Shown: positions 33,876-43,141, counted from the stretch's first letter. The stretch is DNA of 64,000 bases from Bacillota bacterium (GCA_023426245.1 JAFABB010000060.1:4689-68688); one strand, 5' to 3'. The notes: generated by a model not told the origin, from the letters alone. A program made the numbers and translations.

Positions 33876-35114
33876 TTGAGTCGAAGAGTGGTTATTACTG
33901 GTATTGGATTGGTCTCCCCCATCGGGCTTACAACTTCAGAAAACTGGGATTCATTAATGGCAGGCCATTCAGGGGTATCCTTGATTACTCGTTTTGATAC
34001 TTCCAAATTCAGCACCAAAATTGCAGCGGAGGTAAAAAACTTTGATCCTCTGCAATATATTGAGAAAAAAGAACTTAAGAAAATGGATCGCTTCATTCAA
34101 TATGCGATCGGCGCTTCTGAGCAAGCACTGGCTGATTCCGGGCTGAAAGTCACACCGGAAAATGCCGATAATATCGGAGTCATCGTGGGTTCGGGTCTTG
34201 GAGGCATTGAAACTATTATTCATTATCATGATATTTGCAACGAGAAGGGGCCAGACCGGGTTTCCCCCTTCTTTGTCCCTGCTTTGGCTTTGAATCTGGC
34301 TGCCGGTCAAATTTCGATCCGTACCGGCGCGAAAGGCCCCAATTATTCAGCGGTATCCGCATGTTCAACCGGAACCCATGCGATCGGTGATGCTTATCAT
34401 ATCATTAAACGGGGCGAGGCTGACGTGATTTTCGCCGGTGGTACTGAAGCTACGGTTGTCCCGGTAGCGATCGCCGGATTTGCCAACATGACCGCACTTT
34501 CTTCCTGCAACGATGAGCCGGAAAAGGCCAGCCGTCCATTTGACGCCGAACGGGATGGTTTCGTCATGGGCGAAGGAGCGGGTATTCTCATTCTGGAAGA
34601 GTTAGAGCATGCCCAAAAACGTGGAGCCAAGATTTATGCTGAAGTTATCGGATTTGGAATGAACAGTGATGCGTACCACATTACATCGCCAGCCCCGGAT
34701 GGTTCGGGAGCTGCCCAATGCATGAGGTTGGCGCTTAAGTCAGCCGGTATTGCCGGGGACGAAGTCGATTATATTAACGCTCACGGTACTTCGACTCCCG
34801 TTAATGATGCCATGGAAACCAAAGCCATTAAATTAACCTTTGGAGATCACGCCCGGAAAATTCTGGTGAACTCAACCAAATCAATGACAGGCCATTTGTT
34901 GGGGGCTGCCGGAGCCATCGAGACGGCATTTACAGCCCTCTCTCTGTTCCATCAAGTTTCACCGCCCACCATTAACCAAGAACATCCCGATCCAGAATGC
35001 GATCTGGATTATGTGGCCAACAAAGCCCGCAAGGCGGATTTGAAGGTGGGAATATCGAATTCTTTCGGTTTTGGTTCCACCAATGCCTGCGTGGTATTAA
35101 GACGTTTTCAGTAA
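33876..35114 (+). CDS. fabF: Beta-ketoacyl-ACP synthase II (FabF)
   Basis: 412 residues. The Cys-His-His triad is visible: Cys in SACSTGTHAIGDA, His in NAHGTSTPVND, His in KSMTGHLLGAAGA. It ends FGFGSTNACVVLRRF like FabF. It condenses malonyl-ACP with acyl-ACP in fatty-acid elongation. The frame opens with GTG at 33867, but TTG at 33876 is 8 nt after AAGG and gives the usual start MSRRVVITGIG. No other fab gene is nearby, so it may be an extra copy controlled by its MarR partner. Confidence 0.93.
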   Translation: MSRRVVITGIGLVSPIGLTTSENWDSLMAGHSGVSLITRFDTSKFSTKIAAEVKNFDPLQYIEKKELKKMDRFIQYAIGASEQALADSGLKVTPENADNIGVIVGSGLGGIETIIHYHDICNEKGPDRVSPFFVPALALNLAAGQISIRTGAKGPNYSAVSACSTGTHAIGDAYHIIKRGEADVIFAGGTEATVVPVAIAGFANMTALSSCNDEPEKASRPFDAERDGFVMGEGAGILILEELEHAQKRGAKIYAEVIGFGMNSDAYHITSPAPDGSGAAQCMRLALKSAGIAGDEVDYINAHGTSTPVNDAMETKAIKLTFGDHARKILVNSTKSMTGHLLGAAGAIETAFTALSLFHQVSPPTINQEHPDPECDLDYVANKARKADLKVGISNSFGFGSTNACVVLRRFQ

Positions 35115-35137
35115 TAAATTTTGGAACACTCTGATCT

Positions 35138-35187
35138 AAAAACCGCATTTTCAAAAGCATACATGCTGGAAATGCGGTTTTTAAATT
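35138..35187. terminator. Bidirectional terminator
   Basis: AAAAACCGCATTTTC / GAAATGCGGTTTTT stem with T-runs on both strands. It separates fabF from the leftward small gene. Confidence 0.85.
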
Positions 35188-35194
35188 TGAATCA

Positions 35195-35386
35195 TCAATA
35201 GAGGCGGCCTTCATTGAGCTCAAAAATCCGACTGCGGATTTTCTTTTTCACCCGTTCCGTTGCCCGAACAACATAAGGGTCCTTTTTTGGGTCCGGATGA
35301 GAAATTGTCCCCCGCTGAATGGGTTCAGCCTGATAGTCAGGATTTTTGCCAGCAGACTTGAAACCTCCTTTCGTTATGTCTCCCAA
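35195..35386 (-). CDS. Small basic hypothetical protein (about 63 residues)
   Basis: Lys/Pro-rich and unstructured in look (KSAGKNPDYQAEPIQRG, then HPDPKKDPYVVRATERVKKK). AAAGGAG overlaps the first ATG (35395), so the TTG at 35386 with 9-nt spacing is the likely start. No family recognised. Composition and size suit a small acid-soluble or coat-associated spore protein, but this is only a guess. Confidence 0.6.
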   Translation of the reverse strand: MGDITKGGFKSAGKNPDYQAEPIQRGTISHPDPKKDPYVVRATERVKKKIRSRIFELNEGRLY

Positions 35387-35431
35387 AATATCCATCTCCT
35401 TTCCCCATGATTCATCTTATACTTCCATAGC

Positions 35432-36226
35432 TTAATCCGTTAACGGGACTTTCTCAAAAAAAGCAAGCAATTCTTCAATCATGCAATCCTCTTGCATTGC
35501 GCGTTTTACAAAAATCTCCCCCAGCACCAAGAGGAATTTTTCATCCACCGGTGATAAATCATCCGCTTGGGAATCCATATGCAGCAACAAGTGGACGTCC
35601 TTTCCCAGGTGTAAATTAATACCGAAAGCACTTTCCGGCTCCCTGACGCTTTTATTTTCCGTAACGATAAGCTTGGGTAATAACGGATGGGATAGCCCCC
35701 ACTTTCCTTGATTATTTAATAAAGTGAGAGCGATTGGGCGCTCTGGAAAAGCCTCCCAAAAAGTAGCCAGCAATTCCCGAAGCAACATCAACTTATCCGG
35801 TATTTCCCACTCCTTGATTTTCAGCCATTGAAGAATCAAAGACCAACGGAGCGATTCTTCTTTCACGAGCTCCTCAATTTCTTCTCCGGCGATTTCGCCG
35901 GATACCTCCGTCAGTTGCTCCTGAAACTCTTTGGTCCATTGGATTCCTTCTTTGCTTACATTAAAATATGGGAAAAAAATACATATCAGAAGAATTACCG
36001 TTCCCACAGCAACCAGGACAATTCGTCCTAAAATAATAATCAGCGGCGAATTAAATATTTTATATTGCGGTGAAAGAATAAAATTGCTTAACTCATGAGC
36101 AGGTAAATCCAAGTGTTTGAAGTTAAATAAAAGGATGCCGGCAACTAAAGGGATATAAATAATCCACCATAAACAAAACCGGTTTTTGGTCAGCCAATGT
36201 TGAATATTAAAAGATTTGACTTCCAT
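35432..36226 (-). CDS. Membrane protein with cytosolic GAF-like domain, unknown function
   Basis: 264 residues. Two membrane helices (about 16-35 and 60-82) are followed by a helical linker rich in Glu (EVSGEIAGEEIEELVKEE). The C-terminal domain (IALTLLNNQGKWGLSHPLLP, then INLHLGKDVHLLLHMD, then LSPVDEKFLLVLGEIF) has the order of a GAF fold. The ATG at 36226 follows GGGTGGG. It may be a sensor, but no output domain is present. Confidence 0.7.
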   Translation of the reverse strand: MEVKSFNIQHWLTKNRFCLWWIIYIPLVAGILLFNFKHLDLPAHELSNFILSPQYKIFNSPLIIILGRIVLVAVGTVILLICIFFPYFNVSKEGIQWTKEFQEQLTEVSGEIAGEEIEELVKEESLRWSLILQWLKIKEWEIPDKLMLLRELLATFWEAFPERPIALTLLNNQGKWGLSHPLLPKLIVTENKSVREPESAFGINLHLGKDVHLLLHMDSQADDLSPVDEKFLLVLGEIFVKRAMQEDCMIEELLAFFEKVPLTD

Positions 36227-36442
36227 ATTCCCACCCCTATGATTCATCTTTATGAAAATCAAAGGGTAATTTATGAGATCCACAAATATTTTGAGATCCC
36301 AAAATAAAAATGCGCGAAAAATTAGCGAAAATCATAAATGTTACGATGTCCTTGTTCCGAATGTCTCTTACCGGCATAAGTTATAGTAGGCTAAAACTAA
36401 GATATCCAAAGTAAATCCTTACCTAGCTAGGGGGAAATCCGA

Positions 36443-36640
36443 ATGTCGAAACATCATCACCATCATCATCGCCATGACCAAAACTGCAAATGCTCAAAAC
36501 ATGGGTCGTGCGAGTCCCGGAACACACGCGCCGGAGAAAATTGGATGGATTGTTTATGCGGGGGAAGTAATGGAACTTTTATAATTTTTCTGCTGGTATT
36601 GATTTTAGCATTAAGTTTCATGGGTACCGGAGGCATCTAA
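36443..36640 (+). CDS. His/Cys-rich single-pass membrane peptide (YjcZ-like)
   Basis: 65 residues. The N-terminus is MSKHHHHHHRHDQNCKCSKH, a natural run of histidines with cysteines. The middle is polar, and a C-terminal membrane helix (NGTFIIFLLVLILALSF) precedes MGTGGI. The tail resembles YjcZ-type sporulation peptides. The His/Cys head should bind transition metals. GGGGGAAA lies 8 nt before the ATG. Confidence 0.75.
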   Translation: MSKHHHHHHRHDQNCKCSKHGSCESRNTRAGENWMDCLCGGSNGTFIIFLLVLILALSFMGTGGI

Positions 36641-36754
36641 AGATTGTTCAAAAAAAAATAAGATCTCCTTACAATTATGCGGCTTTCTTCTTTGCAAAGC
36701 CCCACGATTGATTGGTAGATCTTAACTTGATCTCTTTAAGACAGTTTTTTTAAA

Positions 36755-37105
36755 TTACGCGATTCGAATCAGATTGTTTTCAAGCATATATTTTTCAATA
36801 GCCTGGGCTTCTTTTTCGGTCAAATTATCAAATTTCAAGCCGTAATTGAATAAGCTATAAATCCCTTTTTGACTACGGACCACTGTGGCTATGGGAGAAA
36901 TTTTACCGCATACTCCTGCCAGATAGAAACTGAGGGTTAATTTTTGACCGGCTTCAAACTGTTCCAATGACAACATGCCGACTCCCTCTTTGGTGAGGTT
37001 CTCGATATATCCGCAGTCACTATGAACCTGGCCGTCAATGAAAATCTCTGCCGCAATATGGGTATTGATACGGGACTCCTTACGACACTCTTGCGCTAAA
37101 TCCAT
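36755..37105 (-). CDS. PilZ domain protein
   Basis: About 116 residues. The PilZ signatures are ECRKESRINTH (RxxxR) and ENLTKEGVGM (the (D/N)xSxxG-type motif), with a beta-barrel between and after them. These residues bind c-di-GMP. The ATG at 37105 has GAGGT about 9 nt upstream; a longer frame to 37165 has no ribosome site. It lacks an output domain. Together with the EAL-GGDEF protein at 24649 it indicates an active c-di-GMP system. Confidence 0.85.
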   Translation of the reverse strand: MDLAQECRKESRINTHIAAEIFIDGQVHSDCGYIENLTKEGVGMLSLEQFEAGQKLTLSFYLAGVCGKISPIATVVRSQKGIYSLFNYGLKFDNLTEKEAQAIEKYMLENNLIRIA

Positions 37106-37278
37106 CACTTTCTTACCTCGCTTTTTCAATATTAAGGATGGCATGGGTATCATTTTTTCAACCATCTATAATAACTATCGACCGGTTACAAAAAAAATTT
37201 ACACTTTTATGGTCTATTTTGTGAATTTTTCATTTCACTAAAACATCGTTCGCCGCCTTTAGGTCCCAATCTTTGCGG

Positions 37279-39348
37279 TCATGATAATTCGTCCAAAATT
37301 TTATGTAAGGTTTGCCAATCGGTTACCGGTTCTAAACAACGGTTTGCGAAGCAAGGATAACAGGTTGGTTTCCCGGTTACCATGGGCCGATCCAAAAATA
37401 ATTCTTTTGCCGGATGAGAAGTCAGATCCTGATAGGAATTATGCCAGGCTACGATACGGTAAGGTATATAAGAATGCCTCAAACGGGTTAAAATCTCCGG
37501 CATGGCTGTACCCTCACTAATGAATGTGAACTCTTTGGTCCCTTGATAATACCGATCCAATGCCCCGATGAGACCGGCATGGGCCCAAATTTCTTGCTGC
37601 ATCGCTTCACGATAGGCCCTCAATATCCGCTCCGCCTCTTGCAAAAAATTATTGTGGCCGGTCAACGCCCCAAGCCTGATTAGATTTTCGCAATGAACCG
37701 ACACCCCGCTGGGAATCGCCTGATCTTCCCCGGATAAGGGCCTGGTAAATAAGGTGCCGGCTTCAACATTCATATAGTAATAGCCATCATCCCCCCCCAA
37801 TTTTTGGATCGCCTTTTGGGTAAGTTCCAGACTCCTGCTAAGCCAAATTTCATCAAAATCAGTCTCATATAAGTCCAGAAAGCCTTCTGCCAGGAATGAA
37901 TAATCATCCAGTATGGCCTCTACCTTAGCCACGCCATTTTTATAAATCCGCTGAAGTCCTTGGGGTGAGTTCAACGAATTCCAAATAAATACTCCTGCCG
38001 CTTTCGCCGATTGGTAATCTTCATTTCTCCCAAAGATTTGATATGCATAAGCCAGCGCGCCGATCACCAGACCGTTCCAGCCAGTGATGATCTTTTCATC
38101 CCGAAACGGTTTAACTCTGGTTTCACGGGCCTTAAAAAGCATTTCCCTGCCATAATTGATTTTTTGCTTCCAATCGGGATTTTCCCTGACGTTCACCCGT
38201 GGCCCGGTCCTTGGTGAAGAGGAGTCCTCCAAAAGGTTGAGAATATTGGCACCTTCAAAATTTCCTTTTTCGCTGAGTCCGTAATAATCTATGAATAACT
38301 CCGACAACTGCCCTCCCAAGATTTCCCGGACCTGTGGCAACTTCCAGATAAAAAATTTCCCTTCCAACCCTTCGCTATCCGCATCCTGGGTCGCATAGAA
38401 ACCGCCTTCGGGGGAAGTCATCTCCCGTCTGATATAATCGGTTGTCTGGTTGACAACATCGCGAAACTCTTCATTTTCCGTCAATTGATAGCCCACGGTA
38501 TATATCCTTAGTAGCTGGGCATTATCGTAAAGCATTTTCTCAAAATGGGGCACCAGCCATTTTTCATCCGTTGAATAACGGTGAAATCCCCCTCCCAAAT
38601 GATCATAAATCCCCCCTTTGGCAATTTGTTCCAGAGTCAAACGAACATGTTCCACCAGGTCTGACCGATGGTGTTCCTTCCCCAGCCTTACAAAAAGCTG
38701 CAAAAGTGAAACGTTGGGGAATTTAGGGGCTTTTCCGAATCCTCCGTTTACGGGATCAATTGCCTGGTAAAGCTGATAAGCCGCTTTTAAAGAATATTCC
38801 TTGCCAGGCATTTCTCCGGTATCGGCGGCTTCTTTACCCGGCTGAAGAAAATGATTGAGTTCCCGGGAAGCCTTGTCGATATCGTTTTTTTGATTTTGCC
38901 ACTTGTCATGGACTAGTTTCAACAGCTCGGGAAAACTAATCCTCCCATACATCGGGACAGGGGGGAAATACGTCCCTCCAAAAAAAGGCCTTTGCTCAGA
39001 GTCTAAAAAAACTGTCAAGGGCCAGCCGCCCTGTCCGGTAATAGCCCCAACCGCCTGTTGATAGAGATGGTCGATGTCCGGCCGTTCCTCCCGGTCGACT
39101 TTGATATTGATAAAATAATCGTTCATTAACTTGGCGATTTCAGGATTTTCAAAAGACTCCCGCTCCATCACATGGCACCAATGGCAAGCGCTATATCCAC
39201 AAGAAAGTAAAATTGGTTTGTCTTCTGCTTTGGCTTTGGCAAAAGCTTCCTCGCCCCAGGGGTACCAGTCGACGGGGTTATGGGCATGTTGGAGGAGGTA
39301 GGGGGAACTTTCGTGAATGAGACGATTGGCTACTTTTGTTTCGGGCAT
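37279..39348 (-). CDS. YyaL/SPATA20-type thioredoxin-fold protein (DUF255)
   Basis: 689 residues. The N-terminal DUF255 thioredoxin-like domain starts NRLIHESSPYLLQHAHNPVDW and carries CGYSACHWCHVMERESF. The larger C-terminal part is an (alpha/alpha)6-type barrel resembling N-acylglucosamine epimerases (HFEKMLYDNAQLL, GFYATQDADSEG, KIITGWNGLVIGAL). The length is standard for the family, whose function is not settled. ATG 39348 begins at the conserved N-terminus; the frame extends to 39495 without a ribosome site. Confidence 0.9.
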   Translation of the reverse strand: MPETKVANRLIHESSPYLLQHAHNPVDWYPWGEEAFAKAKAEDKPILLSCGYSACHWCHVMERESFENPEIAKLMNDYFINIKVDREERPDIDHLYQQAVGAITGQGGWPLTVFLDSEQRPFFGGTYFPPVPMYGRISFPELLKLVHDKWQNQKNDIDKASRELNHFLQPGKEAADTGEMPGKEYSLKAAYQLYQAIDPVNGGFGKAPKFPNVSLLQLFVRLGKEHHRSDLVEHVRLTLEQIAKGGIYDHLGGGFHRYSTDEKWLVPHFEKMLYDNAQLLRIYTVGYQLTENEEFRDVVNQTTDYIRREMTSPEGGFYATQDADSEGLEGKFFIWKLPQVREILGGQLSELFIDYYGLSEKGNFEGANILNLLEDSSSPRTGPRVNVRENPDWKQKINYGREMLFKARETRVKPFRDEKIITGWNGLVIGALAYAYQIFGRNEDYQSAKAAGVFIWNSLNSPQGLQRIYKNGVAKVEAILDDYSFLAEGFLDLYETDFDEIWLSRSLELTQKAIQKLGGDDGYYYMNVEAGTLFTRPLSGEDQAIPSGVSVHCENLIRLGALTGHNNFLQEAERILRAYREAMQQEIWAHAGLIGALDRYYQGTKEFTFISEGTAMPEILTRLRHSYIPYRIVAWHNSYQDLTSHPAKELFLDRPMVTGKPTCYPCFANRCLEPVTDWQTLHKILDELS

Positions 39349-39484
39349 GAATGAATCAGTCCTTTTTGAGTTACTTTTTCGTTGAGAAATAAAGTATGCC
39401 CAAAATCGGGAGATTTTCCGCGGGTAAGACAATTGAACAGAAAGTGATGAGATCAGACTTACTTTGCCAATTGTCGCCGCCTCA

Positions 39485-39522
39485 AACGGCCTCAACCCAT
39501 GTGAATTGGGCTTGAGGCCGTT
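39485..39522. terminator. Strong hairpin between flavodoxin and YyaL-type genes
   Basis: AACGGCCTCAA / TTGAGGCCGTT perfect 11-bp stem. The T-rich tail is better on the plus strand, but the leftward reductase gene is the one that ends nearby. Confidence 0.6.
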
Positions 39523-39640
39523 CTTAGGTTGGTATTTCTACCAATTACCTTAAAACTCATTGAAAATTTTATACTACCAGTGATACCAATTACTTTCAGC
39601 GTTAGGTTCCTGCCATTCCATGAATGAATATCTATCACAA

Positions 39641-40195
39641 CTACCTTAATTTCCTACCCAGCTCTTCAGCTTGTTGTAAAATTTCCGGCTGTCCCATAAT
39701 AGCATCTATTTCATTTGTTTCACCTGCAATGATATTGCCGGCATTTTCCATTTTAAAATAGCCGAACCTTTGGTTTAAATATTCCGTTACATTGGTGTAT
39801 ACTGCTGGAGGCGCACCGCTACAGGTCACGGTGATGTACTTTTTACCCGATAACTTTTTTGGAATGTTATAATTCTCTAGAAACGGACGCATTCTGTCAA
39901 GAAAATTTTTGGTATGCCCGCTAACTTGCTCCATAAATACAGGCGTTCCCATAATAATGCAATCTGCATCCGCTATTTTAGGTAACAAAGCTGTCATCTT
40001 ATCGTTAATTGAACAAGTATCAACTTTTTGAAACTGACAGGCATCACAGGCCATACATCCCTTCAAATTCATTTCCGCTAAATTATATACTTCAACCTCA
40101 TGACCACTTTCCTGCGCGCCTTTACAGATCGCATCAACTATTTTTACGGTATTGCCGTTTTTTCTCGGACTCCCTACAAATGCCATAATTTTCAT
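39641..40195 (-). CDS. NADPH-dependent FMN reductase / flavodoxin-like iron-sulfur flavoprotein
   Basis: 184 residues. The FMN loop is FVGSPRKNGNT; the cysteines CMACDACQFQKVDTC could hold a small cluster; MGTPVFMEQVSGHTKNFLDR completes the iron-sulfur-flavoprotein pattern. The ATG at 40195 follows AGGAGG. It lies behind a TetR gene, and an operator-like site at 40341-40366 lies in front of it, so the TetR product probably controls it. Confidence 0.9.
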   Translation of the reverse strand: MKIMAFVGSPRKNGNTVKIVDAICKGAQESGHEVEVYNLAEMNLKGCMACDACQFQKVDTCSINDKMTALLPKIADADCIIMGTPVFMEQVSGHTKNFLDRMRPFLENYNIPKKLSGKKYITVTCSGAPPAVYTNVTEYLNQRFGYFKMENAGNIIAGETNEIDAIMGQPEILQQAEELGRKLR

Positions 40196-40340
40196 TGTTA
40201 TTCCTCCTAAAATTAAACGATTATTTCCTATTTTGCATTTCACCAGCCCATAGATTAAACCATACCACCTCCTTAAATCGAATTCTCTTTCACCGAAATC
40301 AACCTCTAATGTTACAACACAACATTCTTTTCGTTTTAAT

Positions 40341-40366
40341 AATGATTAAACGTTCATTCATTCAAG
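40341..40366. promoter_or_regulatory. Candidate operator of the TetR encoded at 40383
   Basis: AACGTTCATTCATT shares the AACGTTCATT block with the palindrome in the tetR promoter (40971-40980). It sits between tetR and the reductase gene. Confidence 0.45.
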
Positions 40367-40382
40367 AGCATAAAAAAATAAT

Positions 40383-40955
40383 TCATGCTTTAATAGCAGC
40401 CCAACACATTTGAATCATTTCATCAATATTTTGTTCCGTAAATTCAAATTCTCCATTGAAATGTTTTTTGGCGATTTGCATTAACGGAGCAAAAGTATAA
40501 GTTACTAGGAAATCAATATCAATAGGGCGAAAGATACCGCGATCTTTTCCCCTTTCAAAAAAATCCCGTAGTGGCTTGGTTGTGATTTCAAGTTCTTCGC
40601 CACACAATTTCTCGATCAGCGGTGAGTTAATATACTGTTCAAAAAAGAGAAAACAGTCCCCATTATTGATCGCGAAATCAAGATAATTTTTCAGGATCAA
40701 TTTATATTCAACTTCTGTTGGTAAAGAACCGTCAATTTCACGGAACATTTTCTGCTGCATTTCTTCCTTAACTGTTAAAAATAGTTTTTTGAGCATATCA
40801 TCTTTATTCTCAAAATAAACATAGATAGTCCCCGCAGCAACACCCGCCTTTTGGGCAATCTTGGACATCGAAGTTTCTGCTAACCCAATCTCATTGATAA
40901 GTTGGATGGCCGCGAAAATAATTTTTTCTTTTTTAGTAGCATCTAAATATCTCAT
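40383..40955 (-). CDS. TetR family transcriptional regulator
   Basis: 190 residues. The TetR_N helix-turn-helix is clear (IQLINEIGLAETSMSKIAQK, GVAAGTIYVYFENKDDML). The ATG at 40955 is chosen because the promoter -10 box ends only 7 nt before it, so the mRNA should begin at or next to the ATG (leaderless). The longer frame to 40991 lies inside the promoter. The operator TGAACGTTCA sits between the -35 and -10 boxes, giving autorepression. Confidence 0.88.
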   Translation of the reverse strand: MRYLDATKKEKIIFAAIQLINEIGLAETSMSKIAQKAGVAAGTIYVYFENKDDMLKKLFLTVKEEMQQKMFREIDGSLPTEVEYKLILKNYLDFAINNGDCFLFFEQYINSPLIEKLCGEELEITTKPLRDFFERGKDRGIFRPIDIDFLVTYTFAPLMQIAKKHFNGEFEFTEQNIDEMIQMCWAAIKA

Positions 40956-40962
40956 GTATTGA

Positions 40963-40991
40963 ATAATAAATGAACGTTCAATCATTGTCAA
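40963..40991 (-). promoter_or_regulatory. Promoter with embedded operator for leaderless tetR mRNA
   Basis: On the minus strand: TTGACA (40991-40986), 17 nt containing the palindrome TGAACGTTCA (40980-40971), TATTAT (40968-40963), then 7 nt to the ATG. Both hexamers are near consensus. Confidence 0.75.
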
Positions 40992-41087
40992 TAAGTTTTT
41001 ATAGATAAAGCATACTATCGAAGCTTGTCGAGCCCGTCGATTTCATTTTTAAATTCCCTTAGGCTATTTGGAAATTGACGTGGACGA

Positions 41088-41660
41088 CTACTTACGGGAA
41101 CATTGTTTCCCATATTCATCTTGACTTAATGAATACAAAAATTCACCATTAAAATGGTCAAACTCAGTTATTAATCCGCTGATTACCCCAGCTCTTTTCA
41201 TCCCAATCTTCTCCATTACCCTTTTTGAAGCGATATTATCCGGATGAACCGCACCAATTATCTCTCCTAAATTAAGTTGCGAAAAAGCATACTTCAGCAT
41301 AGCTTCGGCAGCTTCTGTTGCATAACCCTTTCTCCAATAAGTTTTTCCGATGCTATAAAAAACTTCATTTTTTGTTCGGTCATACGCTATACCCCCTACA
41401 CCGCAAAAACCAACTATTTTTCCATTCAATTTTTCTGTAATCGCAAAAAAGTGTCGAAATGTTCGGTGATTTAGATCATACAGCCATAAAACTAATTTAA
41501 TAAATTCATTGGCATCATCAATTGATTCCCACGGTTTGTCAGGGGTGTATGTATACATTTCTTTATCTTTCATGATATTATAAATGGACTCGTTATCATC
41601 CATTTTACATGGTCTTATTAATAATCGGTTGGTTTCGATTTTGATATTTTTATCAAATAT
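41088..41660 (-). CDS. GNAT N-acetyltransferase (RimJ/RimL type), ATG start apparently changed to ATA
   Basis: Up to 190 residues. The GNAT core is complete (FAITEKLNGKIVGFCGVGGI, then TYWRKGYATEAAEAMLKYAF, then NIASKRVMEKIGMKRAG). The usual N-terminal strand (FDKNIKIETNRLLIRP) is present only upstream of the first ATG (41603). It begins at an ATA codon (41660-41658) about 8 nt after GGGGAG. Either ATA is used, or a mutation or base error removed the ATG and the protein starts short at 41603. The substrate is unknown. Confidence 0.75.
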   Translation of the reverse strand: MFDKNIKIETNRLLIRPCKMDDNESIYNIMKDKEMYTYTPDKPWESIDDANEFIKLVLWLYDLNHRTFRHFFAITEKLNGKIVGFCGVGGIAYDRTKNEVFYSIGKTYWRKGYATEAAEAMLKYAFSQLNLGEIIGAVHPDNIASKRVMEKIGMKRAGVISGLITEFDHFNGEFLYSLSQDEYGKQCSRK

Positions 41661-42322
41661 AAGTAAACTCCCCTTTCCTGCACGGTATCAGACCTTAGGA
41701 GGAGATATTTTAAAATATAACCAAAATGAACTGTCAAGGTCTTTACCTTGGGTTTATGATTTTTTTGTTGATTCAGTAGATTTTTTAACGGAACAATTTG
41801 AGCAATCTCCCCAACTGGAAGTTCATCAAAAGTGTAATCCGAAAATTCTCCACAGATAACCGGTGTTACTTCCCGTATGGCATCAACGCACCGCAACCCA
41901 AATCCATTCCAAAAAAAGCAGTTGAGCGCTTCCGCGTCATGTGCATATAGGGCAATTGCATGGCTTAAGATCCCATTGTTGACCCACTTTTGAGCGGCTT
42001 GTGGGTACATCTGCGAATAGATCCGGTTCCGGTTATTTTTGATTGCGCCATGGGCGTGAATTGGAGAAAACGCGCCCATGGTGGTGCCAAAATGATTATT
42101 TATGGGATTATGGCAGGTAAAAAACCCAACGAGTTCACCGGTTTCAATAGCGACAATGCCCAAATGATGTTCAACCATTTCTGAAATCATTTGGCAAAAA
42201 AAATTAAGGTAATCGCCTGATGGAAGGATCGGTACTGCATTTTGCTCCTCGAAATATTTCGCCAAAGCAAGCCGGGCTGCAGCTTCAATGTGGTTATCAT
42301 TGAAATTTCCAAAGGTCAACAT
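41618..42322 (-). pseudogene. Truncated GNAT-family acetyltransferase
   Basis: The first 185 residues match one half of a two-domain GNAT protein (ARLALAKYFEEQNAVPILPS, FSPIHAHGAIKNNRNRIYSQ, ALYAHDAEALNCFFWNGFGL). After FDELPVGEIAQIVPLKNLL the reading becomes random (KNHKPKVKTLTVHFGY) and stops, running into the promoter region of the next gene. The second domain of about 200 residues is missing. Probably inactive. Confidence 0.65.
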
Positions 42323-42581
42323 AGGGAGTTCCTATGGAGATAATGATAAAAACCAACCAAGCTGATTAAAAATTGGCGTATCCAGGGATGTTTCATGCCT
42401 CAACAGCTCACTCCTGCCATTTTTCTCCTGCCCTCCGATGGTATATCCACGAAGAATTCCACATAGCCCTATCATCGCTTATTTTTACCAAAAAGGCAAT
42501 TGAAAAAATGACTATAATCATTATTTCTGTCTCTTCAAAGTACATTTCGCCATGGGATTGGTGTCGTAGACCGGCATAAAA

Positions 42582-42935
42582 TTACCCATCAAGTTCAATT
42601 TCAGTGTCGAGTTTATCCATAAATGACTTAAATTCTATTGTGATATCCATGTCCATTCGCTCCGATAGCACCAGCAGCCACCATAAGCATTCCGCAATCT
42701 TGCCTCTTAATTCGGTATGGGCGTCTTCTCCGTGCAGCCATCGTCCCTCTGAAGCCATAACCAGCCGGGCCAGAACACCGATATCGGAAGTGAAAGCAAG
42801 CATGTCTTCTTCGATCGACCATTCACTCTTGTGGTTCTGCTTTTCGAGTCGATGGTAGAGCCGGCGCACCCTCATTGCACGCTGGGTGGCAGCGGTGAAA
42901 TCAATATCCATGGTTCGTAACGGTTCCCGATTCAT
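42582..42935 (-). CDS. MazG-like family protein
   Basis: 117 residues. The all-helical pattern (EEDMLAFTSDIGVLARLVMA, then LRGKIAECLWWLLVLSERMD, then FMDKLDTEIE) matches MazG-like nucleotide pyrophosphohydrolases, with Glu/Asp positions for Mg. The ATG at 42935 is preceded by AAGGATG. It may remove abnormal dNTPs, but activity is not proven for this short subgroup. Confidence 0.78.
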   Translation of the reverse strand: MNREPLRTMDIDFTAATQRAMRVRRLYHRLEKQNHKSEWSIEEDMLAFTSDIGVLARLVMASEGRWLHGEDAHTELRGKIAECLWWLLVLSERMDMDITIEFKSFMDKLDTEIELDG

Positions 42936-43085
42936 ATACTTCATCCTTTTCATCCATTTTTTAAGGAGCATCATGTTTTAACCGGCAAGAGTCGAGTCCC
43001 TATCGTGAGAAAAAGAACCTTGATTCCAAAGAGCACCTTGCATCTCGCCTGATTATTGATTTCCTCAATTTATTCCCAGTATATT

Positions 43086-43121
43086 AAAAGGAATATGACT
43101 ATAGAGTGTCATATTCCTTTT
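43086..43121. terminator. Perfect hairpin upstream of AraC gene
   Basis: 14-bp arms AAAAGGAATATGAC / GTCATATTCCTTTT with an 8-nt loop, then a T-rich tail (GTTAATTATT) on the plus strand. No rightward gene ends here, so it may be an operator or the terminator of a short RNA. Confidence 0.5.
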
Positions 43122-43141
43122 GTTAATTATTATTGATTTCC

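Noticed and set aside
42373..42579. 68-residue frame on the plus strand
   Set aside because: No ribosome site and no conserved pattern; the gap between the truncated GNAT and the MazG-like gene shows no supported gene.
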